Source: Dinochytrium kinnereticum
Lineage: Eukaryota > Chytridiomycota > Chytridiomycetes > Chytridiales > Chytridiaceae
Length of the DNA: 34,193 bases
Direction of reading: 5' to 3'
Assembly: GCA_027604005.1 (NCBI GenBank)
Contig: JADGJT010000259.1
Span: 1 to 34,193 of the forward strand
The translations under genes were made by a program, and so were the position numbers. The notes beneath the pieces are model-generated. The model was not told where the DNA came from. It worked only from the letters and a program-made list of their open reading frames with translations, and did not search any database. Within the stretch, counting starts at the first letter, position 1. Each line of letters begins with the position of its first letter. Positions 22,026 through 33,900 of this stretch are shown in pieces.

Positions 22026-22066
22026 GATTGGCCATCTGCTGCCAGACGCTTAGCGGATGGCCAATC
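22026..22066. promoter_or_regulatory. Inverted pair of CCAAT boxes (11-bp arms)
   Basis: GATTGGCCATC (22026-22036) and its exact reverse complement GATGGCCAATC (22056-22066) are separated by 19 bp. Each arm contains CCAAT in opposite orientation, the binding core of the HAP/NF-Y complex. The element lies 239-279 bp upstream of the zinc-finger ATG and in the shared region with the divergent ABCG gene. The repeat is seen directly; HAP binding is inference. Confidence 0.55.
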
Positions 22067-22304
22067 AGAAGCGATTGAAGGCGCAGTACCATTGCATGCG
22101 CTGTACGTCTTCCTTCTGTTTTGGTCTGTCCCCTAACTAACCGCCATCTCTACCCTTATCAAGCAATGCACAGAATAAAAAGACCACCCACTCACTCACA
22201 ACCGTCTTCTCCGTCTCCCCCTCCATTCACTCATTCATCATTCTGCAACCACCGACGACGGCAGGCCTCCAGACACTGGGCCCGCTCGAGACTCACCCGA
22301 CGGA

Positions 22305-24878
22305 ATGAAGATCACCGACCTGCTGCTGGCAAAGGCCACAGGAGAGGGACATCCGGATGTTCCCCTGACTCCAACCACATGCATCAACGCACAGTCCAAG
22401 ACTGCTTCAGGACCTTATGCACGGAATGGGCAAACTGCTGTGGGAGTGAGGGTGCCGGATGAGTGCATGAACATGCACGCAGCCTCCTTGGAGCGCGGCG
22501 GGTATGCCCCAGAAATGAGCAACGACATGCTAGAATGTACAGGAGATGTGCACCGTGGATCGTTAGGTCTGCAAAGAATGGAGGGCCTAGCAATGAATTC
22601 CGCTTCTCGGACTCGTGCCCCTCCCTACATCTCTCAGAGGGCCTACCCAACACCCAACACACCCGTTTCAGAGATGCTGCCATCCTTTGCCTCTCACTCC
22701 ATCTCGTCACCTGGCCCTCTCACCCTACCTCCCGCAGCAGCACTCGCTCCCCCGCTTGTTTGTCTTCCCCACCCAGCCCTTCCTCTTCCTCCGCTTTCAT
22801 CAAGTTCCCCCTTCTCCATATCGTCCATGCTGTTTGGTGCTGAAAGCAGTGGTTCACCCACTATCCTGCCGTTTCCCAGTCCACAGAATCATCAGCAACA
22901 GCAGCCGGGATTTAGCTGCTCGCCATTCTCAACTCCTGTTTTAGGCCCGCATCCATCGCATCCAACATTTGTTTCCTCTGCGCCTGCTCCTTCGTTTGAG
23001 CAGATAACTAGAGGCCCAGGACAACGCCCTTCTAGCGCGCCTTCCACACCGCGAATGGGATTTCAGATGCAGTCTCCGTCGTCTCCTTACTTCACAGCGC
23101 AGCAGCAGATGGCATTTGGGACGTCCTCTTCCGCATCCTCCTCGCCCGTTAGCAACTTTAACACCATTGCCACCGTTCCGCCTCCAATGTCTCTTCCAGG
23201 TCCAAAGCAGCCCTTTTCTCCACGACCACCCCCACATCAGATCATTGTTCGTCGCGTTTCACCTTCACGCTTGATCCACCCACACCACCACACCCAAACC
23301 CGCTCCGAACCTCACCACTCTGGCGCCACCCGATCCCATCACCACCACCACCACTCCCACGCTGGCCACCATCACCACCCCTATCCCCCCTTAAACCTCA
23401 GCCATCGACTCCCGCCCCCCAGCTCGAACGCATCAGTCACAGCACAGCCCGCGTTCTTCCCAGCACGCACTCCTGGCTCAAACAACGTGGATAGATCAAA
23501 CCACCTTGTATCACCTCGGTTCATGCCGAATCTTCCCACGAATACCCCAACACGCCGTGGCTCCCTCACGACGACGGCCCTAAGCACGCTGGCAGACCTG
23601 TCCGAAAGTGTGCTGATGGGGATACATGGACCACAAGGTGCTGCTATTCAGCGAGGGAAACCCCCCAAGATCGATACGGCGTTCCCTTCGTCCCCGCTCA
23701 ATCCTTCTGTCCACTCACAGCGCCGTCGAGGAGGTCGGATGCAAGGGCCGCATTACCACCACCTCATCTCTCCTGTTCTGCCTCCCTTACCATCGCGTGA
23801 ACCATCCTCCACTTCCAGTGGTGCTTGGTCTGCACCGTCTTCTCCAGCAACCCGCACCGTTGGTGCGTCGCCACCGGCAGATGATAAAGCTGCTCCGATT
23901 TTGGCACCCTTCCATTTGCTAATGCAGGGTTTGGGAGAGAATCGATTGCCCGCTTTGTCTGATCCCGTCGCTTTGTCTACGGCCCAGGAGCGGGACAGAG
24001 GATCAAGTGTAGAGATGGTGGAAAAGGAGAAGAGCGTCGAGGGTGGGAGCTTGCATGCAACTGATGAGCTCGGGGCTTCAGGAACGAGTGATACCGTTTC
24101 TCCTTTGTTTTCCACAGATGAGGCTAGAGGAACTGAAGAGCTGCTTCCACCCGCAGTGGATCGTTCGCCACCTGAACAATATGCAATGGAGGTAGAGGAG
24201 AATGAAACGAGGGACCGAGCCGGAAAAAGGGCAAAAAAGAGCCTTGAAAGAAAGGAAAAACGATGCGAGGCCATCCTTCCTTCCACGACGGAATCAACAC
24301 CATGTCAATCCTCAACATCCTCTTCGTCTCTTATCAGCACCAGCTCCACCCCACTCCATGCCACAGATCCATTGCCCCCAACTCAACCATCCTACCCATG
24401 TCCTCACCCATCTTGCACCTCAGCCTTTCCTCGTCGGCATCTCCTCCGAGCCCATATCACAACCCACAATCCAATTGATAGACCCCATCCTTGTCCCTAC
24501 CCCTCCTGTGATTCACGATTCCGCAGACGACAAGAGATGCTTCGCCATTGTCGTAGCGTTCACGGGGGAGACGATGTGAGGCCTTGGGTTTGCCCTGGAA
24601 GTCGGTGTGGGAGGAGGTTTGCGAGAGGAGACGCGTTGAGAAGGCATTTGGAGGCCATGAGGGCTCAGACGGGACCTAGGGGTTGCTCATTTGGATTAAG
24701 TAAGGAGGAGATTATGAGGTTGGTTAGTCGGAGCTGTAAAGGGCCTATGCCTAGTCCTTTGCCTAAAGGGATGCAGGTTGGGAAGAAGGATGAGAGGGAG
24801 AAGGAGTTGGCGGAAGAGGAGGAAGAGGGATTTGAGCAGGATGAAGGTGGGGAGGAGGCTGAAAACGATGAGGAGTGA
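22305..24878 (+). CDS. C2H2 zinc-finger protein, probable transcription factor, 857 aa
   Basis: A single open frame with no intron needed. The first 690 residues are Ser/Pro-rich and probably disordered, with a His-rich patch (about residues 325-365), followed by an acidic/charged stretch ending in a basic cluster (RAGKRAKKSLERKEKR) that could act as a nuclear localisation signal. Three adjacent fingers follow. Finger 1 is C699-x4-C-x12-H-x3-H721. Finger 2 is C730-x4-C-x12-H-x4-H753. Finger 3 is C763-x4-C-x12-H781-x12-C794, with a far Cys replacing the last His. The tail is Glu-rich. Adjacent fungal-type fingers suggest DNA binding, but I cannot assign an ortholog. It is the only gene in the window of this size without introns. 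Confidence 0.85.
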   Translation: MKITDLLLAKATGEGHPDVPLTPTTCINAQSKTASGPYARNGQTAVGVRVPDECMNMHAASLERGGYAPEMSNDMLECTGDVHRGSLGLQRMEGLAMNSASRTRAPPYISQRAYPTPNTPVSEMLPSFASHSISSPGPLTLPPAAALAPPLVCLPHPALPLPPLSSSSPFSISSMLFGAESSGSPTILPFPSPQNHQQQQPGFSCSPFSTPVLGPHPSHPTFVSSAPAPSFEQITRGPGQRPSSAPSTPRMGFQMQSPSSPYFTAQQQMAFGTSSSASSSPVSNFNTIATVPPPMSLPGPKQPFSPRPPPHQIIVRRVSPSRLIHPHHHTQTRSEPHHSGATRSHHHHHHSHAGHHHHPYPPLNLSHRLPPPSSNASVTAQPAFFPARTPGSNNVDRSNHLVSPRFMPNLPTNTPTRRGSLTTTALSTLADLSESVLMGIHGPQGAAIQRGKPPKIDTAFPSSPLNPSVHSQRRRGGRMQGPHYHHLISPVLPPLPSREPSSTSSGAWSAPSSPATRTVGASPPADDKAAPILAPFHLLMQGLGENRLPALSDPVALSTAQERDRGSSVEMVEKEKSVEGGSLHATDELGASGTSDTVSPLFSTDEARGTEELLPPAVDRSPPEQYAMEVEENETRDRAGKRAKKSLERKEKRCEAILPSTTESTPCQSSTSSSSLISTSSTPLHATDPLPPTQPSYPCPHPSCTSAFPRRHLLRAHITTHNPIDRPHPCPYPSCDSRFRRRQEMLRHCRSVHGGDDVRPWVCPGSRCGRRFARGDALRRHLEAMRAQTGPRGCSFGLSKEEIMRLVSRSCKGPMPSPLPKGMQVGKKDEREKELAEEEEEGFEQDEGGEEAENDEE

Positions 24879-25242
24879 TGTTATTTGATGGGTTTACTTT
24901 GATGCTGTTTTTATATATACTTATTTACTACCCCTTTCGCCATAAAATACTCAATAACCCGCTCAATTCAATAACACAAGTACATATACACAACACATTA
25001 TTCTTATCAAGCAGATCAGGTTGCATTTATCTCGTGGAAACAGCCGTACCACATTTTTTTAAAAAAAAAAAAAAAAAAAAAACACTCCCAAAAGAACAGC
25101 CATTTAAAAGAAAAAAGCAATCAAAACAAAAAAAAGCAAGTCACAAACAGCTTTGATCAGCAAAAGGCGAAAATGAAGAGAAAAAATAAATAAATTGAGA
25201 AATAGGGAGATAACTACACCAATGCATCGTCCCCAGCCTCAC
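24879..25242. other. Convergent spacer
   Basis: This 364-bp region separates the 3' ends of the zinc-finger (+) and F-box (-) genes. It holds A/T-rich DNA with a long A run near 25061-25081 and AAATAAATAAATT near 25185, which may serve 3'-end formation. No gene is seen. Confidence 0.6.
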
Positions 25243-26907
25243 TCATTCTAATCCTGTCCCATTCGCAGGCGCACCCCAACCACCTCCAAACATGGACCAT
25301 CCAGTGAACGCAGCAGGTGGTTGAGTCAGAGCACGAGGAGCACCGAAAGCTCGTGTGCGATACTCACACCAAGAGGAGCTGAGCACCCATCCCCAGTCAA
25401 GAGTTCGGAGGGTCTTGTAAGGAGGGTATTTTTGAACCTAGTTTTGATGAGTAAAGAAACAGGATTTAAAATTGGAAGAGGGAAGGGAACGAGATTGACA
25501 ACAAAAAAAAAAAAAAAACAGAAAAGGGCCAGCCGAGGCCTTTTTCTTGGCCTCATGGCCATGGAAAATGCAATCACTTGAAATCACCCTACCTGAACAC
25601 TTCCATCACTCCTCAACACCCACGCCTGCGGTGGACCCCACATAGAACACCACCTCTTCCCATTCCTCCTAAACCTAACAATCCCAACCCCATCCATCCA
25701 ACAAGGTAAATAATCCCAATCTCGATCAAACAAATCCTCAGAAACGATCCGAGTTCGCGTCCCATCAACTTCAGCACTTGCAAAAGACGCCCTCCAAAGG
25801 GATGACCAAGCAACTCCTCTCATCGTCTTGGAAACGTGATCAGGAAGGGACCGAAGCACCAGAAGACGAAGATCCTCAATCCGCAAACGTTTGTTTCCAG
25901 CGGCTTTTCGAGCGCGGCGATACCAGCGCTGGGACTCCGATGCTCGCTTGGAGTGACTTCTTTCACCGTCTTCGTCACCATCACCACCACCATCCGAACA
26001 CTGAGAATCAGATTCCGGGCCAGTCACGCCAGGAAGATCCGTAGACAAATCGACCTCCTCTCCATCTTCCGCAGCCTCATCATCATCGCCAGCTTTTTGA
26101 AAATCCCTCTCATCAACAGCTACATCAACCATGGCCCCCACACCACCGTCTCCCTCCTCCTCATCCACTTCCATCTCATCCACAACCAACTCGCCTAAAC
26201 CCCTCCGCGATTCAACCTCACCAAACGCCAACCCACTGCTCACCCCTTCCAACCCAACACCAGCCACGAGATTCCCACCCCTTCCAGTCAGCACCGAATG
26301 CAACGACGGCCCTTCCTCTGTCTCCACATAAGCACGCATGACGCGAATGGCCTTTGAAAAATCAATCAATCCTCGCCGACGGAGAATGCACAGCATGTCA
26401 TCCACGGAGAGAGAGGATAGGAGATTTGGGGAGCCCGTGAAATCGATGAGGGGGTGAGGAAGGAGCGGGGAGTTTTGCTTGCGAGACCATCTTTCGTTAC
26501 TGGTGGTTTTTTTACATATATATTTTATATACATTTCGTTGAGAGATTTGTGGTTAATCATGGGTCCTTGAATAGTGGGAAGTGGAAAGATTGAGAGACG
26601 GTCTATAACAGAGTGATGATGGTTCATCCAAGCCGCTCCGCCTCCACCCAACAAAATCAACCATCAAGCCAGCATCCATCCCTCTCAACAACCAAAGGAC
26701 ACCTCACATCCACAGTCACGCCCAACCACATCAACTGCAAGCCAAACCCAAGCACCCCTAGACGACTCACCAGAGATTACGCCACAGCTCCTCCTCATTG
26801 CACAAGTTCCGCCAACGCCTGCAAACGGACGATGCTACCGCAAGGTCCTTCGGAGAGAGCCACGATAGGACGTGGAGTCCAATCTCAACGGGTGCGTTGT
26901 CGAGCAT
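25243..26907 (-). CDS. F-box protein, 3 exons, 412 aa
   Basis: Exons: complement(25243..25437, 25593..26499, 26771..26907), 1239 nt in frame. The N-terminal F-box starts almost at the initiator (APVEIGLHVLSWLSPKDL, then ASSVCRRWRNLCNEEELWRNL), and the intron 1 join completes the typical LWRNLCNERW. F-box proteins bind Skp1 in SCF ubiquitin ligases and recruit substrates. The central part is acidic and Ser-rich (for example EMEVDEEEGDGG). A basic/aromatic C-terminal region (RWYRRARKAAGNKRL, then LPDHVSKTMRGVAWSSLW) leads to a tail formed only by splicing (VQKYPPYKTLRTLDWGWVLS). No WD40, LRR or Kelch repeats are visible, so the substrate class is unknown. Without the last intron the frame would stop three codons after the donor. 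An in-frame ATG at 26964 would add 19 residues. Confidence 0.85.
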
Positions 26908-27973
26908 GATTCCTGCTTGCTGTGTTTCCCGAACAAAAGTGTAAGCAAGGAAACAAGGCTCCATCCAACACACCAGGTCAAAATCCCTTTGATGGTGCAA
27001 TAGCCTCCTCAATCTGACAACCCACCCACCAAAGATCACACCACACCCCACATAACAACTCAACGAACAATAACCACACCACAGCTAACGAAACACTCAA
27101 CGCGTCTTGTTATTGATAGTATAAAAAAAAAAACAAAAAAAACCCCCCACACCCTAATAGCAGAAAACAAAAGAAAAAAGAGAGAGAAAAAAGAAAGAAA
27201 AGATCACACCTCTCCTCAACATGGAAACAAATAACACCAATTACCCACCCACCGTCCAAACAGAGAGAAAAAGACAGAAGCAAAAATCCAAAACCAGGAA
27301 AGAGTATGGATAAAAGTCATAAAGAAATAGGGTGGGCCAAGCAGGGGGGGCTGCAGCAAGCAAGGAGGTACATCGCCGACACAAAACACAGAGAGAGAAA
27401 GAAAAGCAAACTAGAAAAAAGAAAGGGGAAGTTAGGGCTTCGTAAGATATCCGTTATGGATCGAAGTGGAAAAGGTTTCAAGTGCCAAAATCACAGTACA
27501 ACAAAAAGACACCCCTCCTCAACAGGAGGAATAAGAAGGCTTAAAAAAAACAAAGGCAACAACAACAAACTGGGGTTGGGAGGGGGAAGGCTATGGCCAA
27601 GACCGTAAAGTATAATAGGGATAAGAAGAAAAGAAAAGAAAAAAAAACAAACCAAAGGCAGTGCCCTCCGGTTCACAACAATAACATAAGAAGCTAACAA
27701 ACAACCTGCTAGTGTTTAGATCCATCATCACATAGGAAATGAGAAAAAAAAAAAGGAATCCATTAAAAAAAAATAGGACCAGAGAAAGAATAAGAGAAGA
27801 GAGAGGAGAGAGTGGGAGAGAGTAGAGAGAAAGAGAGAGAGGGAAATAAAGAGGACAAAAAAAAGAGGGAAAAAGAAAGAAAGAAAACGCCCACCCCTCA
27901 CACCCGAACTACACCAACAACAACAACAGCTACAACTACAACAAAAAGAAAAAGAAAAACTCAAAAAAACTTT
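26908..27973. other. Low-complexity intergenic spacer
   Basis: This lies between two minus-strand genes, as the 5' flank of the F-box gene and the 3' flank of LARP1. It is A-rich and purine-rich on the + strand with GAGA and CAA repeats (around 27,780-27,960). Open frames here (for example 27306-27608 + and 27728-27964 -) are Lys- or Phe-rich and not credible. Confidence 0.65.
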
Positions 27974-30900
27974 CTAGGCCTCTGTCTTAACAGCAGAAGC
28001 AGAGGCAGCTGCAAGCCTAGCGCTCCGTGCCCTCTTAAAATCATCAGCAGACCCAAACTTCCTCAGCGCCTCCCTAATCTCCGGGATCACCATCCCATCC
28101 ACCTCAGGCCTCCTCTCCTTATCCTTCCGGTAATAAAGGTAAGCCCAGAACTTTTCGAGGCCGTAAAGCTCTCCCCTTGCAGCGTAATCATCGCGGGTGA
28201 GCTCCATGAAATCCTTAAAGAGGTCCTGCCTAAAGCTTCTCTCAAGACCGTACGAGAAGAAGCGGAAGAGGCACTCAAGACCGTACCGGTGACCCGCCGT
28301 TGCGTCTTCCTCAGCGAACCGGCGGAACTCAACGTACATCTTCTTGTTAAAGTGATCGCGGAGGAAGTGGCACCAGAAGCGGAAGAGCGTGTTCATCTCA
28401 GGGCTCTGACCGGGTCCAAGCTGCTTGCGCTCTAAAATCGTATTGGCACATCAGCAAATAAAATCCCACAGACAACAAAACCAAAGACAACAAACCAAAG
28501 CAAAGGCAAAAAAAAAAAAAAAAAGACGCACCATTGAGGGCCTTAGCCTTGTACTTATGATACTTGTGTTGGATGAACCCATTCTCCTTCAAAAGCTCGT
28601 AACTAGGGTGCTGGAACTCCTTAAAGCTATGGCCTCCACCCGCAGAAGTGGACAGCATAGAAACACTCCCATAAGAAGCAGACAACATCGACGGTGAAGT
28701 CCCATAAGATCCAGAAGCCGCAGGGATGGCAGTCGCCTGAGACTTGTACCCAATCCCCTTCCCATGATGCCCATGATGCTGGTGATGGCCCGACTGAGAC
28801 GACGCAACAGGCACGTCAAGGTGGTTACGGAATGAGGTGGAATGCTGCTGCGTTTGTGATGTAAACGACAGCGTCGAAGCAGGGAGAGGAGGAATCGCCG
28901 CTGGTGGTAAAGGAGGTCGATCTCCAGCCCCACCAAGAGACCTCGAAAGCGCAGAATGCCCACCACTCATAGGTCCAATCAAAGGCGAAACAGGTCCAAG
29001 CGGTGGGGTCACAGCCTCAGCCTTGTTGATCAGCCACCCAACAGGCGGAGAGGCCGCAGACGAAGGCTGGAAGAATCTACGCGGCGCAGGTCGATTCGCA
29101 GTTCGCTGTTGAGCAATGTTGACAGCAGGAGAGGTCGCCAAAGGCCCCTCAACAGGAGACCTAAGAGAGTTGGCAGGCGTCGCAGGAACAGCGGGATTCG
29201 ATCTACCCGGCTTCAATGCGCTCGCCCTGGCAGCAAAGCTCTCAGCATCCAACGTCTCAACCTTTGACCTCGCAATCGACGTGGTCAGAAGCGAAACAGT
29301 TGGTGACGATGAAGGCGAGAACGAAGGCGACATCGAGGACGCCAAAGAAGCATTCCGATTACGATTGCTATGGCTGGAAGCGTTCTTCCGAAGATCACGC
29401 TCATAATAAAACAGCCCCTCATTGATCATGTCGTGAATGTCATCGTTCTTCACAGACCGATCATACCCAACCGTGTTGTGCTTCCTCGGCGGCAGGTTAT
29501 GGTGGCTGGTGCCCCTCCCAGTCTCCGACCTCAACAGCGGAGACTTGGGCGCGCGGTAAACAGGAGACTTGCCTAGCTCATCAGCAGAGGTAGCAGGGGG
29601 CGGCACAATGGGACCAGCCGCGGCCCCCGTAGCAGGCCTCTGGGTGACAATCATAAGCCCGGCAATCTCCTCATCATCAACATCATACCAGGACTCATCC
29701 GAAGACTCATAACCAGCAAGACGCGACCGTCCACCAAACGATGACGACAACGACGACGCCGATGACGAGAATTGAGCCTGAACCCCACTCACAAGCGACC
29801 TCCCAAGGCTACCCACAGCATGCTGCGCCTCAGAAGATCCGCCAGGTCTCTGTTGATGACCACGTCCAACAACGACCGAGTCCGCATCATCCATCGTGAA
29901 AATCTCATCATCATCATCAACACCAGCCTTCTCACTAACCCCACCATCCTCCTCATTACCATCCCCCGCCCCTCCCTTCCCAACCCCATTCACCCTCCCA
30001 GCCTTACGCGCCATATGCATCTTACGACGCTGCGACTTTGCATCCCCAACCATCCCCCAATCGCCCTCATCATCAAAGCTAAACAAACCATCCTCAGCAA
30101 ACCCCGCCGCACCACCAGAAAGCGAAGAAGACGAAGAGGCCGTCGGCAAATCGCTCTTGGCCGACGCAGCGCCACCCGCGGGACGTTGCCCGTCCTTAGC
30201 ACCCACAACAGCCCCAGGCACCAATGACCGTCTCTTCCTCTGAACGCTCTCCCAAGCGTTCCCCTCCTCCTCACCACCCTTCGCCTCCTTGACAGCCGTA
30301 GCAGGTGTCTCAGGAGAGGCAACAGGAGAAACCATCCCATTCATAACCGTAGCAGTCACAGAACCGCCTCCCTTCTTCCCTCCAGCCCCAGCACCGCTAC
30401 TGCCGTCCAAATTTCCCGCTCCCGGGGGTGAAATGGGGGGCGTTGGCATTTGGTGCCGTCCGCTGCTGTTTAGCGACGACAACGCCGGGTGCATCGGCTT
30501 GCTGCTGTTGGCCTCCCCACTGCCCAAAAGATGATGGGGGAGGTGCTGCGGCAGCGGGTTGGTTGAGTGCAGGCTGGAATCCGGCGCCGAGGGGTTGCTG
30601 GTTGGGTTGGTTGGGCATGTAGTACTGGAACTGTTGATAGGGGATTGGGTAGATTGGGACGAAATGTGGGAGCTTATTTGCCGCCCCGCGGTGGCCGCCT
30701 CTTCGCTCAGATGAGCCGAGCCGGCTTCCATCCCCGACGAACGCCGTACCGCGGGGCCATCCCGAAAATCCTGGCCGACCGTAGAAAGGGCGGCGTATTC
30801 ATGGGATGGCTGTTGCTGCTGTTGTGGAACCCAGCCGCGAGCGGGGGCCATAAAGGTCGGGTAGTTCCCTTCCATAGGGGCCACCTCGACGGGGATCACC

Positions 30901-33900
30901 CACTGCTCCCACTTGTCTTTCCGGCGAACACCGGCTTCAAAGCCGTCAGTCCCAGGAACGTTCCAACCGTTAGGAATAATCTCGATCTCGGTGGAAGCCG
31001 CGAGGGCGGACTGAAGGAACTCGTAGGTCCATTCAGGAGCCTCGGTAGGGTCAGCGCCTTTGGGAGAGCCCTCCTCCCCGGCGGAGGCGGCAAACTGGGC
31101 AGAAAGCTTGAGTCTTGCCTCGCCGATAAAGTAGCGAACACGGTTAAAGTTGGCAATTACCCTCAGGGGTACGCTGCCGTTCTCGGGGTTCATCTGGCGA
31201 CGGAAGTAAATGTCTCGGCAAAGGTTCTCAATTGAGAAGTAGTACTCACTAAAAAAAAAAAAAAGGAAATAGAAAATTGTTAGCAATCGCACACAAAAAA
31301 AAAAATAACGAAAGGGAACCCTCACATTTGACTCCTAGTCCAAGCCTTTACAGATTCAGGGTCAGCATCCGTCAAGTCAGGCATAGGCATAGCGCCTCCA
31401 CCCATCCCAAAAGCATTCGGAGGTCCCATTGGGAAGAACCCAGGCGCAGCAGGGGCTCCAAAAGGTGTAATCTGAGGCCCCATACCCCTAACACCAGGAA
31501 CTCCAGGAGGCGGCATAAACATCGGAATACCATTCATCCCCGACACCATTCCATAGAATGGCTGCTGCTGCTGCTGCTGCTGCTGGAGCTGCTGCTGCTG
31601 TGGGTACCCTCCCCTCAAGTTAGCATTCCTGTTACCAGCACCGCCGTTTCCACCATTCATACGGTTACCGCCCCTTCCGTATCCTCCTCCACGCTGGTTA
31701 CCCGCCCCGCGACCGCGGCCGCCACGTCCAGAGTGACCTTGATGAGGCTGGAAGCCCTGTTGGTATCCAGTACCAGCGTTCGCGTCAACCTCCCCCCCAT
31801 TCACGGATCCACCCGTCACGCTACCAGCGATCGACGAGCCACGCTGTTTAGGAGACATGGAGTCATCACCCGCACCGCCAACAGTGGACCCGGCGGTCCC
31901 ATCAACAGAAGACCCATCAACAGGAACATCACCAGCCGAAACTCCATCGACCTCAGGGATAGTGGTGGCGGCGACACCAACAGGCGCAATCCCAGCAGTA
32001 GGAAGGGCCGAAGACCCGTTAGAAACAATAGACCCAGACCTCGATCGTTGGTGGTTGTTGTTTCCACCAGCGCCAGCAACGTGGTTAGGAGAAGTCGATC
32101 CAGACCTCCCACCACGGCCAAAGCCTCCACGACCACCACGACCACGGGATCCTCCACGTCCACCATGATGATGGCCTCCCTCAAAGTTCTTGCCATCAGC
32201 GGCGTCATCACCATCCCTCGCAAAATTGTTCCCCTGGTAACCTCCACGGCCACCCTTCTTCATCTCCTGCTTGGCGGCAAGCGACGGGGGAGGGGGGTAA
32301 CGGATGGGAACGTCCAGCTTGGTCCAAGTCTTTTTGGAACCCTTATCAGTGGCGGTCCCTGCAGCAGCCGGGGTGGCGGCAGCGACAGCAACCGGGATTG
32401 ACCCGGTTGCCGCAGGTGGAGGGGTCAAAGAAGCGGCTTCCTTAGGAGTGGGCCCCGTTTCCATCGGCGCGGCAGTGGGAGCAGTCGACCCTGGAACGCT
32501 GAAAACGTATGGCAGAGGTGAGGCGGTGCTGGCGCGAGTGGCCGACAGAGGTCCAGCACTGGTCGGTGGGTTTGTAGTAGTAGAAGTGGCGGGGGATGCT
32601 TGAACAGCGGTGGCTAGAGTGGGCCACGCCGAGAGTTCGACAACTCGTCCACTGTCTGCGTTAGCCTTCAGCAAGTTCTCGCTCCTGGCGTTTGTTGCCA
32701 CAATCTTTAGGGAAGACATGGGGTAAAGAGAAAGCCGGAAAGCAGTCAGTAAAACACACTCAAGCAGTTCATCAAATAACCAACCTTTGCGGGTCCCGGG
32801 CCAGCTGGAACCTTCTTAGCGGAAGCAGTCTTTTCCTCTGGCTTCTTCTCACCAGGGGTGGCCTCGCCCTGAGCCTCAACAGCCGGAGGTTCACCAGCAG
32901 CAGCGGTGGAAGCCTTCTCTTCAGGAACAGTCTCAGGAGCAGCAGTAGCAGGGGAAGGAGCCGAGGCAGAGACCGATGCAGCAGCCTCAGCTTTCTTGAC
33001 GGTAGGGGTGGTATCCAATGACGATGACGGGGAGTTTGAATGTGAATCCTTGGCCTGGCGGCGGAACGAGTGCTGGTGGTGGCCATGAGATGAAGAGGCA
33101 GCAGTCTTACTTTTCCGCTTGACCTTCACAAAGCCCTCAGCGGCCTCCCTCTCCTCCTCCTCCCTAACAGCTCTCTCAGCGGCAGCATCCCGTCGAGCCT
33201 TCTCCTCCTTCAGACGCTGAGTCTCAGCCTTCTTCTCCTCGGCAATACGCTGCTGCTGAGCATCCATCCGAGCCTTCCAAACATTAGTGGCGGAGGTGGC
33301 GGCGGAGGATCCATCCTGGGATCGCTGGTCATCGCCAGATCCAGCGGCAGCGTGGTCCTCCATCCTCGACGAAGCTTCTGCCGACTGGGACTTTGATGCC
33401 AGGTCGGTTGAGGGTACGGATGTCTTCACGGCGCCTCTCCCCTTTGTTGGAGAAGACCTTTGTTCTGTGGGTTGGTGAGGAAGGGAGGGAGGATGAGAAG
33501 GTGGGGGGGAGGTTGGAGTGGTGAAAAAGAAAAAGTGCAAGGTTCAGGATTAGATGTCGAGGACCGGAGAAATTTAAAGGTGATGAAATTGCTGAAATCC
33601 AACTAGGTGGAGGGCATTTGGCGCCTCTTCACAACACTTGGCAAACTGCGAATGCCCAAGAAACCCATCCCGATCTCCTCATTTCTCGCAGCCATCCTCT
33701 ACCGATGCTGGCGATATCCTCTAAGCAACAGTCCAACAAAGCCAAAAAAAACAAGGGGAGGCAACAGGGTGGTGGGAACGACCACAAAAGCCCCTCCACC
33801 CCGAGGCTGATCAAATCAAATAAAGGACTCTAACCGTTAGCGTGGGAGGATGTGGATGAAAGGGATGCCCTCCGGATAGGTTCGGAGTGGTCAGCGGTGG

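Larger units (their letters stand above)
20813..22304. promoter_or_regulatory. Divergent promoter region between ABCG and zinc-finger genes
   Basis: No gene is supported. The left half is complex sequence. Two GA-rich blocks (21615-21644 and 21678-21702), a T-rich pyrimidine tract (about 21748-21838) and an ATT repeat (about 21888-21905) follow. The right 350 bp carries an inverted CCAAT pair (22026-22066) and CT/CA-rich leader-like DNA up to the zinc-finger ATG. Confidence 0.55.

Noticed and set aside
23280..23400. His-rich CAC repeat as a separate repeat element
   Set aside because: It lies in frame inside the zinc-finger gene and encodes its His-rich patch, so it is covered by that feature.
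27728..28435. Open frames on both strands around the LARP1 3' end
   Set aside because: They are repeat-driven (GAGA, CAA, AAAG) or shadows of the DM15 exon.
31277..32401. 374-codon + strand frame
   Set aside because: Antisense shadow of LARP1 exon 3; Arg/Thr/Ser-rich mirror of Gly/Arg codons, while the minus strand joins in frame to the La motif.
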